Below, piece by piece: positions 1-11,933 of a DNA stretch of 64,000 bases (within the stretch, counting starts at the first letter, position 1; every line of letters begins with the position of its first letter). The stretch spans positions 9,105,001 through 9,169,000 of the forward strand of contig NC_135200.1 in NCBI RefSeq assembly GCF_050948175.1, in the 5' to 3' direction. Position numbers and translations under genes: made by a program. This DNA is from Xylocopa sonorina (Eukaryota > Arthropoda > Insecta > Hymenoptera > Apidae). The notes beneath the pieces were generated by a model, which was not told the DNA's origin, made no database searches, and worked only from the letters and a program-made list of their open reading frames with translations.

Positions 1-2
1 CC

Positions 3-95
3 TCTGCGAAGGACCGATTAGAGTTGTTGTGTAACGAAGAATACGCTAAGCGTTTCTATTCCGCTCTGGATGTTGTTAAGCGAATCAAGATCTAA
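3..95 (+). CDS. C-terminal end of an unrecognised protein (partial)
   Basis: The third frame is open from the window edge to a TAA at 93-95 and encodes 30 residues ending KRIKI. The reading is hydrophilic, with alternating acidic and basic residues and a helical look, and contains one Cys. Codon use is balanced compared with the AT-rich sequence that follows, which suggests a real terminal exon whose 5' part lies outside the window. No family was recognised. A candidate poly(A) signal AATAAA lies near 520, so the 3' UTR may end there. The main uncertainty is that 30 codons can be open by chance; the call rests on composition and on the abrupt change after the stop. Confidence 0.45.
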   Translation, partial: SAKDRLELLCNEEYAKRFYSALDVVKRIKI

Positions 96-846
96 GAAAT
101 ACGCGATACTTTTCTTTTCCAATATCTGATAAAGATGGAAACGAAACTTGGAGATTGAACATTGTTATTTTACAAGGGAAATGGTTTATTACGTTAGCAT
201 TTGTATTTATAGAGAGAAACATTAGTTATTCTGAATCTGATTAGCAACGAAAAGGAGTAATGAGTAAAAGATAAAATAATTGTACTTTTCATATCAAAAG
301 TCTAAGCATGCTTTAATTCTCGTTGGAATTCATTTTTATTACATTCTTTTTCTTTTCTTTTTTGTTAATATACTGTTATAATTAATTCATGAATAATTAT
401 GTAAACTACTGCATTTCGATATAATGGGAATTCATTCGTTAATGTCTCTTAAAATACAATTTCTTTCTTTCATTTTTCTAACAGATAACAATCCATTTAG
501 TCTCTCTTATATTCTTAAAAAATAAAGGGAGGAATAAAATAACGCTCCAATCAAACTATAATTACTTATGATAGACCCATTAGGCTTTAATTTTATAATC
601 AACTCTCCCTCCTACGATGTTATGTATAAAATTATCATTAATTACGTCTGTTTTACAATTTTTATATCTCTGCAAAGAAATGCTAGACAGAAATAAAGCT
701 ACATCCTTGTGAAATAACAATTTCTAGACTTCCAAGAATCTTTCAGTTCATCAAATTCTTACAAGAACGTGTAACAAATATTTCTCAGATTTATAATACA
801 TTATCTAAGTAACAGTTTTCGCTTTCTCGCTGACTCTAAAGTTTTT

Positions 847-852
847 AGAGAA

Positions 853-887
<35 letters not shown>
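847..887. repeat. (AG)n microsatellite
   Basis: A 41-base purine tract, mostly AG dinucleotides with two AAAG interruptions at its left end, within non-coding DNA. Confidence 0.9.
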
Positions 888-3697
888 CACGCTGGATACA
901 GAGACTCAAATGTTTAATGCAACAATATGCTAATACTTTCGTGGGAATAATACATCGATTCGCCGTGAGGAATGGTTGGAGAAAATTAAAATAGATTCTA
1001 AGGTATTGCGTCAGTGGTTCAACATTTTATTTCGAATTACTATTTGCGATAGAAAAATGACGCCCTCTCATTCTCTCCCATTCATACATACGTTCATTCG
1101 CCCCCTGCTCACTTTCGCCACCCTCCTCATTCGTTTCCCTCGTCTTCCCTCTCATTTTTCTCTCTTTTAATTTCTTTAACTTCTCGTCTCGCGTGTCTGT
1201 CCCGCTCGAGAAACGCGAACCGCGTTCCTACCGGAGGAAAAATCGATTTCCTCGTATTTTAAACGCTACGACACCCGTCATCATACATCCACGAGCGGAC
1301 TCCTGTAAAAGAGAAAGAGTTTGTCAGAATTTTTGTTCCGCCTATCCGAATCAAGAGTTTGCATCTTAACTCTCAAGTTAAACGGCTTATGCAGCTCTCC
1401 GTTCGGAGCAAAAGAAAAGTAGTAGAGTTGTAAGTTTATGCATGAAACTTATACATCGGTATCATATGTTCTGTGCAATGACATCTCTAATGCGAACTTA
1501 AAACAAAGAAAAAAAGAAGAGAAAAGAATTCTCGATTATCATAAAACAGAAAATATATACATATCTATGTATACAGCTGTCCTAAAAGGAAACTTGCTTG
1601 CTACGTTTAGTGCGCTGTTAAGTATTCAGGTTTACGTGTACGTGATTAACATTGAAAGGAATAAAACTCTGGCGAAGAGTTCTTTTAAGTTGTGAAGAGT
1701 CCTACTTTAGGGTCATCTACGTTTAATTATCTTTTTAGTGATCTATGTAAACGAAAGAGAAAAATAAAATTAACTGTAATTGTAATAGTTGTACAAGTAC
1801 GAAAGTTGTGCTACAATTCGAATATAAGAAAGAAAGTGTATTTATTATTATAACAAACTGTTAATGGAAAACATTATTTATTTCGACTCCATTGCAAGCA
1901 TTAAAGCTTTGTTGAGTATCGAAAATATATTGTAAATACGTATTAACAATCGCAATTAGCAATCGTAAAACCTTTGGGCATGACTATATACCCGACATTC
2001 GTGTACATATCGCTAAACTTTTCGTTTCATTGCTCTTCAATGATGTTAGAAACCACTATATCTTACATGTATTAAGATTTATAAAATGTGTGTTACACAG
2101 AATCGTACATGTATGCGTGTGCATATATGTATAAAAGTTTTTAGAACATTACAGTAATCGATATTATGTTAAAAACGATTAGTCTCGGCTACCTTCGGAG
2201 GTATATCATGTACATAAATATACGGTGAACATATATATGTGTAATATATATATGTACGACATAAAAAGAAAAAGAAAGTAATATTATGTCCAGAAGTAAT
2301 ACGTTACTCGAAGTTCAAGTATTGTCCAAAGATCCAAAATGATTACAATTAAGTAACTACGAGGTGAAAGACCGAAGAAATGGTACCTGATATGTCGTAA
2401 AACTTTATTTCGTCGTTCAAGTATAATTAAACGAGCTTATATTTTGTACAGATCGAAGTTTAGCACAAGTTAATCGATTAATAGTATTGAACTAGTTAAG
2501 AAAGTCAAAGAAAATGGAAATGCTACCGAAAAAAGCTATCGAACACGCTTAGTAACCATGGAGCGATGTATAATTTTTAAATTTACTGAGCAATATTCTG
2601 TGCATATACAACACATGCTACAATATAAAATTTGCAACGTGTATTCGCGACGATTTTCTTTAAACGAATAAACTCAGCGTCTTATCTTTTCTCTTTTTTT
2701 TTTTTAAAGTTTAAAATTGTCGCAATGTAAAATGATCGCATAAAATAGCGTGACGGATGAATGATCTTTGGACCTTAAATATTGCCCCACTAATAGCGCT
2801 ATTACTTAATATTTATTTTACTATGCAGCTGCCGACCCGTGAATGTTGTTTATTTAAATAATTTTTTATGTACAAATTTGTATAGAGGCAAATTAGAAAG
2901 ATATCGTGAATAGTAGGCGTTACTCCAATGTGTCGTCGTTTTCAACTACCATTATTAACGTACGCCTGTTACGGACATAACACAGTTGTATCAAGACAGT
3001 CGTAGTCTTATCTTGAACTAAATTGGACTAAATTGTTTCGCGGTGATAAATTCATCCGATAGAAAGGATTAAATGCCGTCTATCACCAGCTACAAATAAG
3101 CAACTGATAAAGAACTCGGTTTCCTTTTCAGCAGAGAGAAATTCTTATCAAATTGATTCATTAAAACACGCGTTACTATTAGATTACTGAAGAGAAGACT
3201 AGTTTGCAGTCACGATTTTTTTTCTACTCCTCAACGAAATCAATAAAGAATAAATCTCAAATAAAATGTACTACGTAAGCAAGGAAACGTAATCCTATGC
3301 ATGGAATGTTCGTAAACGAAAAAGCACAATGTATTCGAAAAAATAAAAAAAAAATAATGAGAAAAACGGTACTATTATTGAGATTACGAACCTTATTATG
3401 TATGAATTATTCTTTGTTCTTTTCTTTACATTCAATATTAATTTAATATTACATTAACAACTGCTGTACTGTTCATATTGTTACCGTGTCCACGTTTATG
3501 TAAGACCTAACAATACTTTGTACAAATTTTATGATACAAATATATTACGACAATTCAGTTTATATACCATACAACGTTATACTTTTAGTATTACATCTTC
3601 CACGAATTGAACCTTTGTTTCTTGTACAAGACAGAATGATCTTATTAGTACGGTAGTGTCTGATAAAAAGAACCTGACTGCTTCCGAAATCAAGGAT

Positions 3698-3725
3698 TTT
3701 TGTTTGTTTGTTTGTTTGTTTGTTT
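3698..3725. repeat. (TTTG)n microsatellite
   Basis: About six copies of TTTG on the plus strand (CAAA on the minus strand). It lies 75 bases past the RER1 stop codon, so it is probably in the RER1 3' UTR. Confidence 0.9.
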
Positions 3726-3800
3726 CTTTCCGCATGGTACTGGGAAAATAGAAATCTACACACTTATGCACCTCCATCAACAAACATACTTCACACCTAT

Positions 3801-5044
3801 TCACTTTGAAGGTATTAACCTCGAAGTATCCTCGTGGTTCTGGTACTTTGGTTTTCCGTGAGTGAACGGCAAATATCTGTATTTGATCATATGCTGCAAA
3901 GGGAATTCAAGGACAATTAATTCGCATGCTCACTCGACATTACGATCGTAATACTTAAATAAGTGGAAAAATTGTTTAGTACGAATGTATTTGTTATCAT
4001 AAACGAGATAAATAAAAAATAAAAGACTAGATAGACTTTTAACGATAGTATGTACAGTAAAGTATTTTAGTAATCAATTTATGATGATCATTTACCTTTA
4101 TTTGACGCTTCATAGTAATGCAAAATAGCGTTATGAAATACATAACAAGTATGGGCCAGAATACTGGTATATTGAAGCAATCAAACATAGTACATATCAT
4201 AGCAATCACCGTAGACCGCATCACAGAATACCAAAATTTAAATTCAGGCAATCTCCTAATAAATGGCCTAAATTCGTCGTTAGATCTCGTAGGTAATTCT
4301 GGTCCATCATCGCCATCTATTAAGAAATTTCTGTTAGAAATGTGTTTTGAAAATGAATTTGGAATTCTTTCACAGTAGATTACATATATTCTTTAAGGAA
4401 TTGGATCTATAAAAAATAAGATAGAAAGCATACTAACATTGTATTGAAAATAAAATAAATAAGCACCTCGGTTTAACAATTTTTTCATTTATAAAATAAT
4501 GCTATTAATGTCCAAACTTCCATGCATAGGATTGAACATAAATAACTGTTTCCAGATCTTGCCTATTAACAATACTATTTACAAATACATACCATCAAAA
4601 TCCATTGCAGGATCAATTTTAGGAGTAAGAAATGCTATGAACAAATTTAGATAATATATTCCTAGTCCATATGTGACAATGTACCACCCCTGAAAATAAA
4701 AATACGCGAGAGAGAATATACCTAAACTAATATTTAGAGTAACTTTTGGCTAACATTTTTCAAATAACCGTAGTGACTTACTTGTGACAGAAATATACGC
4801 AAGATAAAAACAAATATTAGCAAAAAAGCAAATGTCCATCTTGATATTACATGAGGGGTCCACAGATCCAAATATCTTTGATACAACTGTAACGCGAATA
4901 TATAGAAAAATTAATATATAAGCAACAAACTATAACTGTAAAACTAAGAAATAAAATACAAGCACGCACTTGTGATATTCTTCCTATTGCTTGACTGAAA
5001 ACATTTCGTCTTGCAGGACCACCAAGATGCTCATCTTGCATCAT
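3801..5044 (-). CDS. Rer1: RER1, Golgi-to-ER retrieval receptor
   Basis: RER1 is a multipass membrane protein of the early Golgi that returns certain ER membrane proteins and unassembled subunits by COPI vesicles. Minus-strand coding exons are 5044-4970, 4886-4782, 4689-4593, 4316-4096 and 3893-3801; all have GT-AG ends and consistent phases. The product is 196 residues, the same length as human RER1. Diagnostic motifs are GWYIVTY at the third exon start, DDGPELPT before FRPFIRRLPEFKFW, and PVFWPILVMYF followed by CITMKRQIK. Four hydrophobic segments fit the known topology: about residues 42-59, 62-81, and two between 127 and 160. The C-terminal tail HMIKYRYLPFTHGK is conserved and then diverges. 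The start is the first of two adjacent ATGs; an acceptor-like TTTTATAG about 12 bases upstream suggests a 5' UTR intron. It is divergent from the SUMO gene. Confidence 0.96.
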
Positions 5045-7010
5045 TTTACCTTTCTATAAAATAAAATTTGCATATTAACCACATTATTATTTATACTATT
5101 TGCAAATATGCATGTTTGTTATAAAGTTTCCAGTGAAGTTGCTATCGTATCACTATTTTGCAAACTAGTTTAACACACAAGTTTCTAGCAATATTTTCTC
5201 TTTATCTTGCAAGTATCGATACAAGAATTAGTTATGTTTTATTTATTTTATTATTTATTATATTACATACTGGATTATTGTTTAAGAAATATAAATAAAT
5301 TTTGATTCTGTTGGTTAGATGCGTCAACTGGGACAGTAAATATACTTATTGCGCGTACGATCAAACATATTTTCACAAATAAATTTAATAAAAACGAAGA
5401 ACGCGTGTTTCGAGATAGACGAGGAAAATTGTACGGGTTCCAAGAGAGAAGAAACAGAATCGCAACGGAAAATACTTGTTGAGTGCTCGAACATATTGCA
5501 ATCTCTTTACAAAAAAAAAGAGAACTTGATAGTTAAAAGAGATCGCTCACATATCGAATAGAATAAAACTAATTATTGAGACGAACTCAAGATCGATGGA
5601 ACAGAAGACTTTCCAGGGAACAGTTCGATCGTATCCTCGTAGACGACACCTCGAGATACAAGCAACATCTCACATCTACGTTTATCAATTGTGATGATAC
5701 ATATTTCTCATGAGATCACCGACGTTCCTTCAAAAAATTAATGGCACCGTCACGAGTTCCCAATAGCGAAGGATAAACTGAACGGTAGTGCACATAACCT
5801 CTTCGTCTGACGATCGCCACAGGATCGATTGTGAATCGCGCAGAGCGGCAAAATAAATGAAATTTACCTAAGGTATTTTGTACGTTTCCAGCCAATCTTC
5901 ACGATTAAACTCGCTGTTTATGTGGTTAAAAAAAAATAACACGTCACAACATTAATGGTATACTATGATCGAACGTACTATAGAAATCGCAATGCAAGGT
6001 GCTTAAACCTATGTCCCTAATATTGGCCAATAGAGCGGACGATCAACAAATCTGATTCTTATGTAACGAATACTACAATCTACATCGATTCGCATAAGTG
6101 GCTACGCGTACGCATTAAAGGTGCTGATAAAAATGTTTTGGAACGCATAGTCGCGACCGCGACACGCGTTAACACTTTCCATTAAACGTACATCGAGCAA
6201 CTTGTTATTATTAAGTATATAATTAAGTCTATTCGCTTTATTAATAAAGTAAACTTTATTAACGAATTGTTAATGGAACTAGAGTTGCAGTAGTCACCGC
6301 ATTATTGAAGGGGATATTTCAACAGTACCTTAATGCTGTAACAAGAACTTGATAACGAGATTTTGAAAAATTAAGGGGTAAAAACTTTCTTACTTAAAAA
6401 GTCTCTTAACAACTGCGATATTTCCAATGTTTATCGAATATTTTTGCATTACTGTGCATATATTTAGGATAAATATCGGAAATACAGTATAATAATTGAG
6501 ATGTATTTCAAGTACCATTACTTTTCGTTAAACGTAAATGTACAAACGTGTAGAAATTGATATTTCAAATTTATTATAGATGTAAAATTATATTTGCAAC
6601 GTTATTTTTAGTTTGCTTATCTTGAATACGAATACAGTGCGAAAGAGAGGAAACGAGAAATGAAAATTTTTTAATTAATATCTTATCACAATATTTCTTC
6701 ACTGCAGTGAATATTTGTGTAAACATTTATCTCCCTTCGCGCACCACATACAAAAACAGACGCACACGCGTACATATAACGTAAATACAGACAACGGTTA
6801 ACTTAAAAAAAGAAAAGGAAAAAGTCGTTTTAAATTGAAAACTGTCAAACGATGATGCCTTTTCGAACGAAACTATCTACTGAACGTTAAAATTTTTATT
6901 TTTAGAATAGGAGACTGTGAAACTGACAAAAGCGCGGCGCCATATTGCGTGCTTGTGTTTGGTTACTGTTCTGGCGCGTGGTCGAGAATTGTTATATTTA
7001 ATTAATTACC
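5045..7010. other. Shared upstream region of RER1 and SUMO-1
   Basis: About 2 kb between the two start codons of a head-to-head pair. It should hold RER1 5' UTR exon(s), since an acceptor lies just before the RER1 ATG, and both promoters. A GC-richer segment at about 5600-5850 could be the RER1 promoter or first exon, but no exon boundary could be fixed. No convincing coding sequence was seen; the open frame at 5349-5561 starts at TTG and looks like chance. Confidence 0.55.
6931..6950 (+). promoter_or_regulatory. YY1/Pho-like GCCAT element upstream of SUMO-1
   Basis: GGCGCCATATTG, 65-75 bases before the SUMO ATG, matches the GCCATNTTG core bound by YY1/Pho proteins near the transcription starts of many housekeeping genes. 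It is in a short CpG-rich block within AT-rich DNA. Assignment is by motif and position only. Confidence 0.4.
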
Positions 7011-8083
7011 ATGTCCGATAATCAGGTGAGCTTCCTTATTTTACCATATATAACGTTAATAAACATCTCGCGTGATAAGTACAGCGTAACATTCGAATGT
7101 TCAATTGTATTTCGAATCTAATCGGCTCTAACCTTGCGTATTAGGAACAAAAACCCGAAGCCGGCCCAGGCGACGCGAATTCTGAATACATCAAGCTTAA
7201 AGTCGTTGGGAATGTAAGAAAGCCACAAGTTTATTTTTACTCGTTCACGTTTCCCTTCTGTAACGCTTAATGACCGGCTTCATCATTTCGTGTTTTTTTT
7301 AGGACAGTAATGAAATCCACTTTAGGGTAAAGATGACCACTCAAATGGGTAAACTCAAGAAATCGTACAGTGATCGTGTGGTTAGTTCGTTTTTCAAAAT
7401 AAACGTTCCATTTGAATGACATTGATAAGTTCTGGCAATACACTATTTAGAGCAATCCATTCTAAGAGTTTATGCTAAGGTTCATGTTTCATTTTTTCTA
7501 AGGACATGGTAACTTAATGTAATAATACGCGTTGAAGCATAAATTTAAAATATGACTTTATGTAATCATCGAAATCGAAGGATATGTTAGCTTTCAACGT
7601 ATTACTCTAACAGCTACATACAAATGTTCTAAAGTATGTTTGAACTTTGAGAAATAACAAATTTATCCATGTGTTGCTTTATATCTTTTCTTTCATTATT
7701 TATTTTTCGTTGCAAAAATGTTTGATGCAGTTTAATTTTTCTGCACCTTAAAATCATAAGTTTCGGATGTAATGCATATTATTCTTTATTCTTTTAAGTA
7801 TAATGATTTAAGCGTATTTCAATTTTTACTTAGGGTGTCCCTATGACGTCGCTCAGGTTTCTGTTTGATGGGAAAAGAATTAATGACGATGAAACACCAA
7901 AGCAGGTCAGTTTCAGTTCAAAACATTAAAATTAAGTACTATAGAAGTAAATGTGATTATGTTCTTTCTGAAATCCAAGCATACAACGACGAGTATAATG
8001 GTATTGAACTTATTTTTCAGTTGGAAATGGAAAACGATGATGTTATCGAAGTATACCAAGAACAAACAGGTGGTCGCTACTGA
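7011..8083 (+). CDS. SUMO1: SUMO-1-type small ubiquitin-related modifier
   Basis: This is a small protein modifier joined to lysines of target proteins by E1 (SAE1/UBA2) and E2 (Ubc9), acting mostly in the nucleus. Coding exons are 7011-7025, 7145-7213, 7303-7380, 7834-7905 and 8021-8083; all introns are GT-AG and phase 0. The product has 98 residues. It follows human SUMO-1 rather than SUMO-2/3: YIKLKVVGNDSNEIHF, VKMTTQMGKLKKSY, GVPMTSLRFLFDGKRI and DDVIEVYQEQTGG. The Gly-Gly needed for conjugation is present. It is followed by only two residues (Arg-Tyr), so a SUMO protease must remove a dipeptide. Human SUMO-1 has a Cys after the KESY motif; here Ser stands there and the whole protein lacks cysteine. 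The N-terminal tail shows no clear psi-K-x-E site. Confidence 0.96.
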
Positions 8084-11000
8084 AGAAATTAAATCTATTC
8101 AGTTTTCAATATCTTTTAAAGTGAAAGTGACTATCGTAAAGAAATGGACAAGTTTATCAGTATATATATATGTATGTTTAAAAAAAATATGTAATTTGGT
8201 TTTTTTACGTAACATTTTGATGTGCTATTCTACATTCCTGTAACGTGGCGAGTTTAAGGACCATTGACAGTCAGTTTCAGTTACAATGTATACCATAGAT
8301 CCAGCAAAAAAGAAAACAAAAAGTATCATGCCTTAAATGCCGTGAGTTTTGTCTGTTGATAATGTTTGGCAATATATCTGCATTTTACGGATATTTGAAT
8401 TCAGAATCTTAGATCGTGAGAGTCTCGAAAAAAATGTTTAGTTCTATTATTCAAACGCGGTAAATATTATATAATGTGAACATGATTTAAACAAAAATTG
8501 TTGCGTTTAAAGGTTCGTCTATAATAAAAGAAATAATTGTAATATTTCTCCTTAGACTTTTCAATGTAATTGTAATGGTAACAAAGCTATTTTTTACTTC
8601 AAAAGGTATACATTACTGGTACGAAACGAAAAATTGATTTTCCTCTTTTTTTTGACGATCGCAAAAGTAATCAATTCGATGTAAGTAATGTGGATGCTTC
8701 TGGAGAACTTCGTATTGTAGACATCCCCTTTTATCGCTTATAATCAAAGCATCCACTAGACACAATAACGAAGATGCACGTCGTTACATAAGATAAAGCT
8801 AACACCTACATAGTGTTCTATTTTATATAACATTCTGATCCTTTCGAAAACTGATTGAGTTTCATTAAAATTGAAAATAGGATCGACAACCTGTAAATCT
8901 GTACAATTTTTATCGCGCGTTTATAGTTCTCAAGTTCGAAGTATTATAATTGTATCTAAGCATCCTCATTACCAAATATTCCAATGATTTAACGGGGAAA
9001 ATTTTTTACAAATTGTAATAAAATTTATTCTTGTACAGATAAGTAATATAGTTTTTGTTTTCATTACTAACGTATAAACATCGATCGGTATTTTTCTTTC
9101 GTTGTTATTTTCGAACGATGTTCTTTTTTTCTCTTTTCTAAATAATACAATACACGCATATGCATTAAATTCTTAAATAATAAACGATTTAAATATAAAT
9201 ATGTTTATAGTTAGAGGTAATAAGTAAATATAACAATTATATATACTTTTACTAGTTGCGTACTATTACAAAATGTAGAACATGTTGGTTGATAGGGAAA
9301 ATTAATTAATGATAAAAATTAGACATTCATTTTCGTAACGAATAAAGAAAATGATTTTGATATAAATAGTAATAAATTGTAATGATCATTAGATTTACGG
9401 TTAAATCACATTTAAATTATCTGTAATAATTAATCTAAAGAATAAACGATTCTTCAGCTTTCTCTACTCACTTTATATATAAGATGTGACAATTTAATTC
9501 CCGGAACAACCATGTGCTGACACCTGTACAGTGGTAAACATGTTTATGATCGTGTTCGAAGTCGCTCAGCGCTGTGAAAACAATAATAAAGATCTGCGTG
9601 TGAATTGTGGCATGAAAATGAGTAATTGAAATACAGAACAGAGCGTAGACATGAAATTTTATGTGAAGATCGATAAAAATGCTATGGAAACATTGAAACT
9701 GTTGAAAGTAGAATATACAATGCGAATACTATAAAAAAAATTCAGTGCTGTTCAGTGGCGCAAAAGATTTGATGATAGATGAGAAGTGATCGCGAACGTT
9801 CTCAGAAGAGGATCGCCAAGAACAACAATAACAGATTTAATGTTTTCATTGCTATTCTAAAACAAAACGCAAAAGCGTACCAAAAACAAGCGCGCATGCC
9901 ACTTTACAGTTTAAATTATGCTTAAAAGAACCAAAGTTTTCTGTTATCAAGCACAATGTAATAAAGTAACTCGATACTCCATGAAACAAATTTAAAAGCT
10001 GTTTCCAGAAATGGGAACACTGTTTACTTTACTGTATAAATGCACAAGGAAGCTACTTCGAAGGCGACGATAATCATTAACTTACAGATGAGAGAATATA
10101 TTTTCTCATATGTTCATTTAGGAAATGAAATTATCACGTCTTATATAACTGGACAAGCTGTTGGACAAAAAAATTATTTACAGATTACGGGGCAATACTT
10201 TCCATTTAATAAAATTGCTTTTATTTATACATTGAACAGAGTTGATAATTGCCATTACTTATTTTTTTTTTAGCACTTCTTAATGTATTATTCGCAAATC
10301 TTTTAACATTACAAGCGGACATTCGTAAAAATAATTAACTATATACAGATCATCTTGAGTTAACTAGTAATTCTAATATGTGGCGTCCTACCATTATTAC
10401 ACATTTACAGTGATCTATAATCTGGAAGAAGCAATTTTTTGCTTCACTGCAGTTGTAATATCACAAAAAAAAGAAAAGAAGAAAAGAAAAATCAAAATCT
10501 CCAATGGAATACAGTTGGATAAAGACCAATTTTCAATAAAATTGTTCATGCATAAATTGCTCCTTCGATAAACAATAACAACTTAATTGCCACAGTTCAA
10601 TTGCTTAATTAGCATTTATATGCACCGGTGCAAGAAAATCAGCGAGTAGATAAATAGTTCATTCAATAAAATGAATTTATAGGTTCATATACACAGCCCA
10701 TAATATGCATACAAAAAGATAATGCATCAACTATTGTCTGAATCACGAGTTCATTGATCGGTGAATAATTTCCTATGGTTTTTTATATCATGAACTGTCG
10801 CAAAGAATTCATGTCTTTAAATAGAAACGGAAACTATTTTTTTTTTTACAATTGAACAAAATTTCATAATAACGTTAATGCGTTACGTTAACAACAAATG
10901 TCACTTATCATTACACTGTCGACGCTGATTCTTTAAAATAACGATTCAATATGTGTTAACTTTTTACTTTGAATACAATTCGTAGATCACTCTTGTTACA

Positions 11001-11933
11001 ACTAACATTATGCACAATTGCTTTCCTTAATATCCGTCTGCCAATTTAACGCAAAAAATTTTCCCTTCACCTTGTAATTAAAAATTTATACACAATTAAT
11101 TTCTTTACTTCGCTTGTACAAATTAAGAATCAGTTAGAGCGAAATGTGTTATATAAGTTACAAAAAAATTATACAAAAATTTAAGTGAAGTTCGTTATTA
11201 AATCTATTCAGAAACAGAGTTCTTACAATAAAGGTATCGCTCTTTGATTCGATCGAGTCATGGGATACTCTATTTCTGAACAAACCAGATACAAGAAAAA
11301 TATTTTGAAATGAGATTTTTAATGATCAACAAAATAGTTATGATTAATAAATTATAGAATATAATGGATATTTTTTGTATGTTTTCTCTATGTTAAACAG
11401 AAGCACACGATAAATTCAATCCGCTTTAACACAAAACAATTATGATTTCATTGATAATACGAAATTATATATCTTCTAACAATATAATTTATCCAATTCC
11501 TAGTGTAACCCAAATTTCGACTACGGAATTCAATAATTCTTGTCTCTTAAGTACAAATGCTACACACTAAATAAGTACTTTTTTTTTTATTAGGACATAA
11601 TTTATATGTATATATTTAAATAGAATGTACAATGTTTAACTCAAAACATACATTTATTCGGATATTATTTTTCATCGTGTTGTGACTATAAACAATATTA
11701 GTATAGTTCAGATCTCACCTCATTTTTTTTTCTTGTAATACTTTCATTCAATATTATGTCTACTTACTCATTGCATCATAATAAATATATAGTTATCAAT
11801 AAAGTATTAGAGCGATCTGTTAATCCTTAAAGCGCTGTTATTTCTTGGCGAGGCATTGTATGGGAATAAACCTGTTGAAAGTCTTCGACTTGTTTCAGAG
11901 TGACCAGTTTTCAACAAAAATGAATGTAAAATG
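8084..11933. other. AT-rich non-coding region between SUMO-1 and UBR3
   Basis: This 3.85-kb stretch holds the 3' UTRs of two convergent genes, SUMO-1 from the left and UBR3 from the right. Candidate poly(A) signals are AATAAA near 9019 and ATAATAAA near 9177 on the plus strand, and TTTATT at 11652-11657, which reads AATAAA for UBR3. Open frames at 10040-10273 and 10380-10571 are AT-driven and resemble nothing known. Confidence 0.6.

Larger units (their letters stand above)
96..3800. other. Non-coding stretch between the first gene and RER1
   Basis: About 3.7 kb of mainly AT-rich DNA. The left part should be the 3' UTR of the plus-strand gene ending at 95. The right part should include the 3' UTR of RER1, transcribed leftwards, so the two genes are convergent. 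A more GC-rich patch lies at about 1190-1290. Short open frames such as 1438-1695 show no family resemblance or splice structure. Simple repeats are listed separately. Confidence 0.6.

Noticed and set aside
976..1170. Small plus-strand frame with serine- and leucine-rich reading
   Set aside because: It starts at a non-ATG codon and runs through a pyrimidine-rich stretch; no support as a gene.
4118..4378. Plus-strand frame opposite RER1
   Set aside because: It is antisense to the RER1 exon encoding the FWPILVMYF region and is a shadow of that coding sequence.
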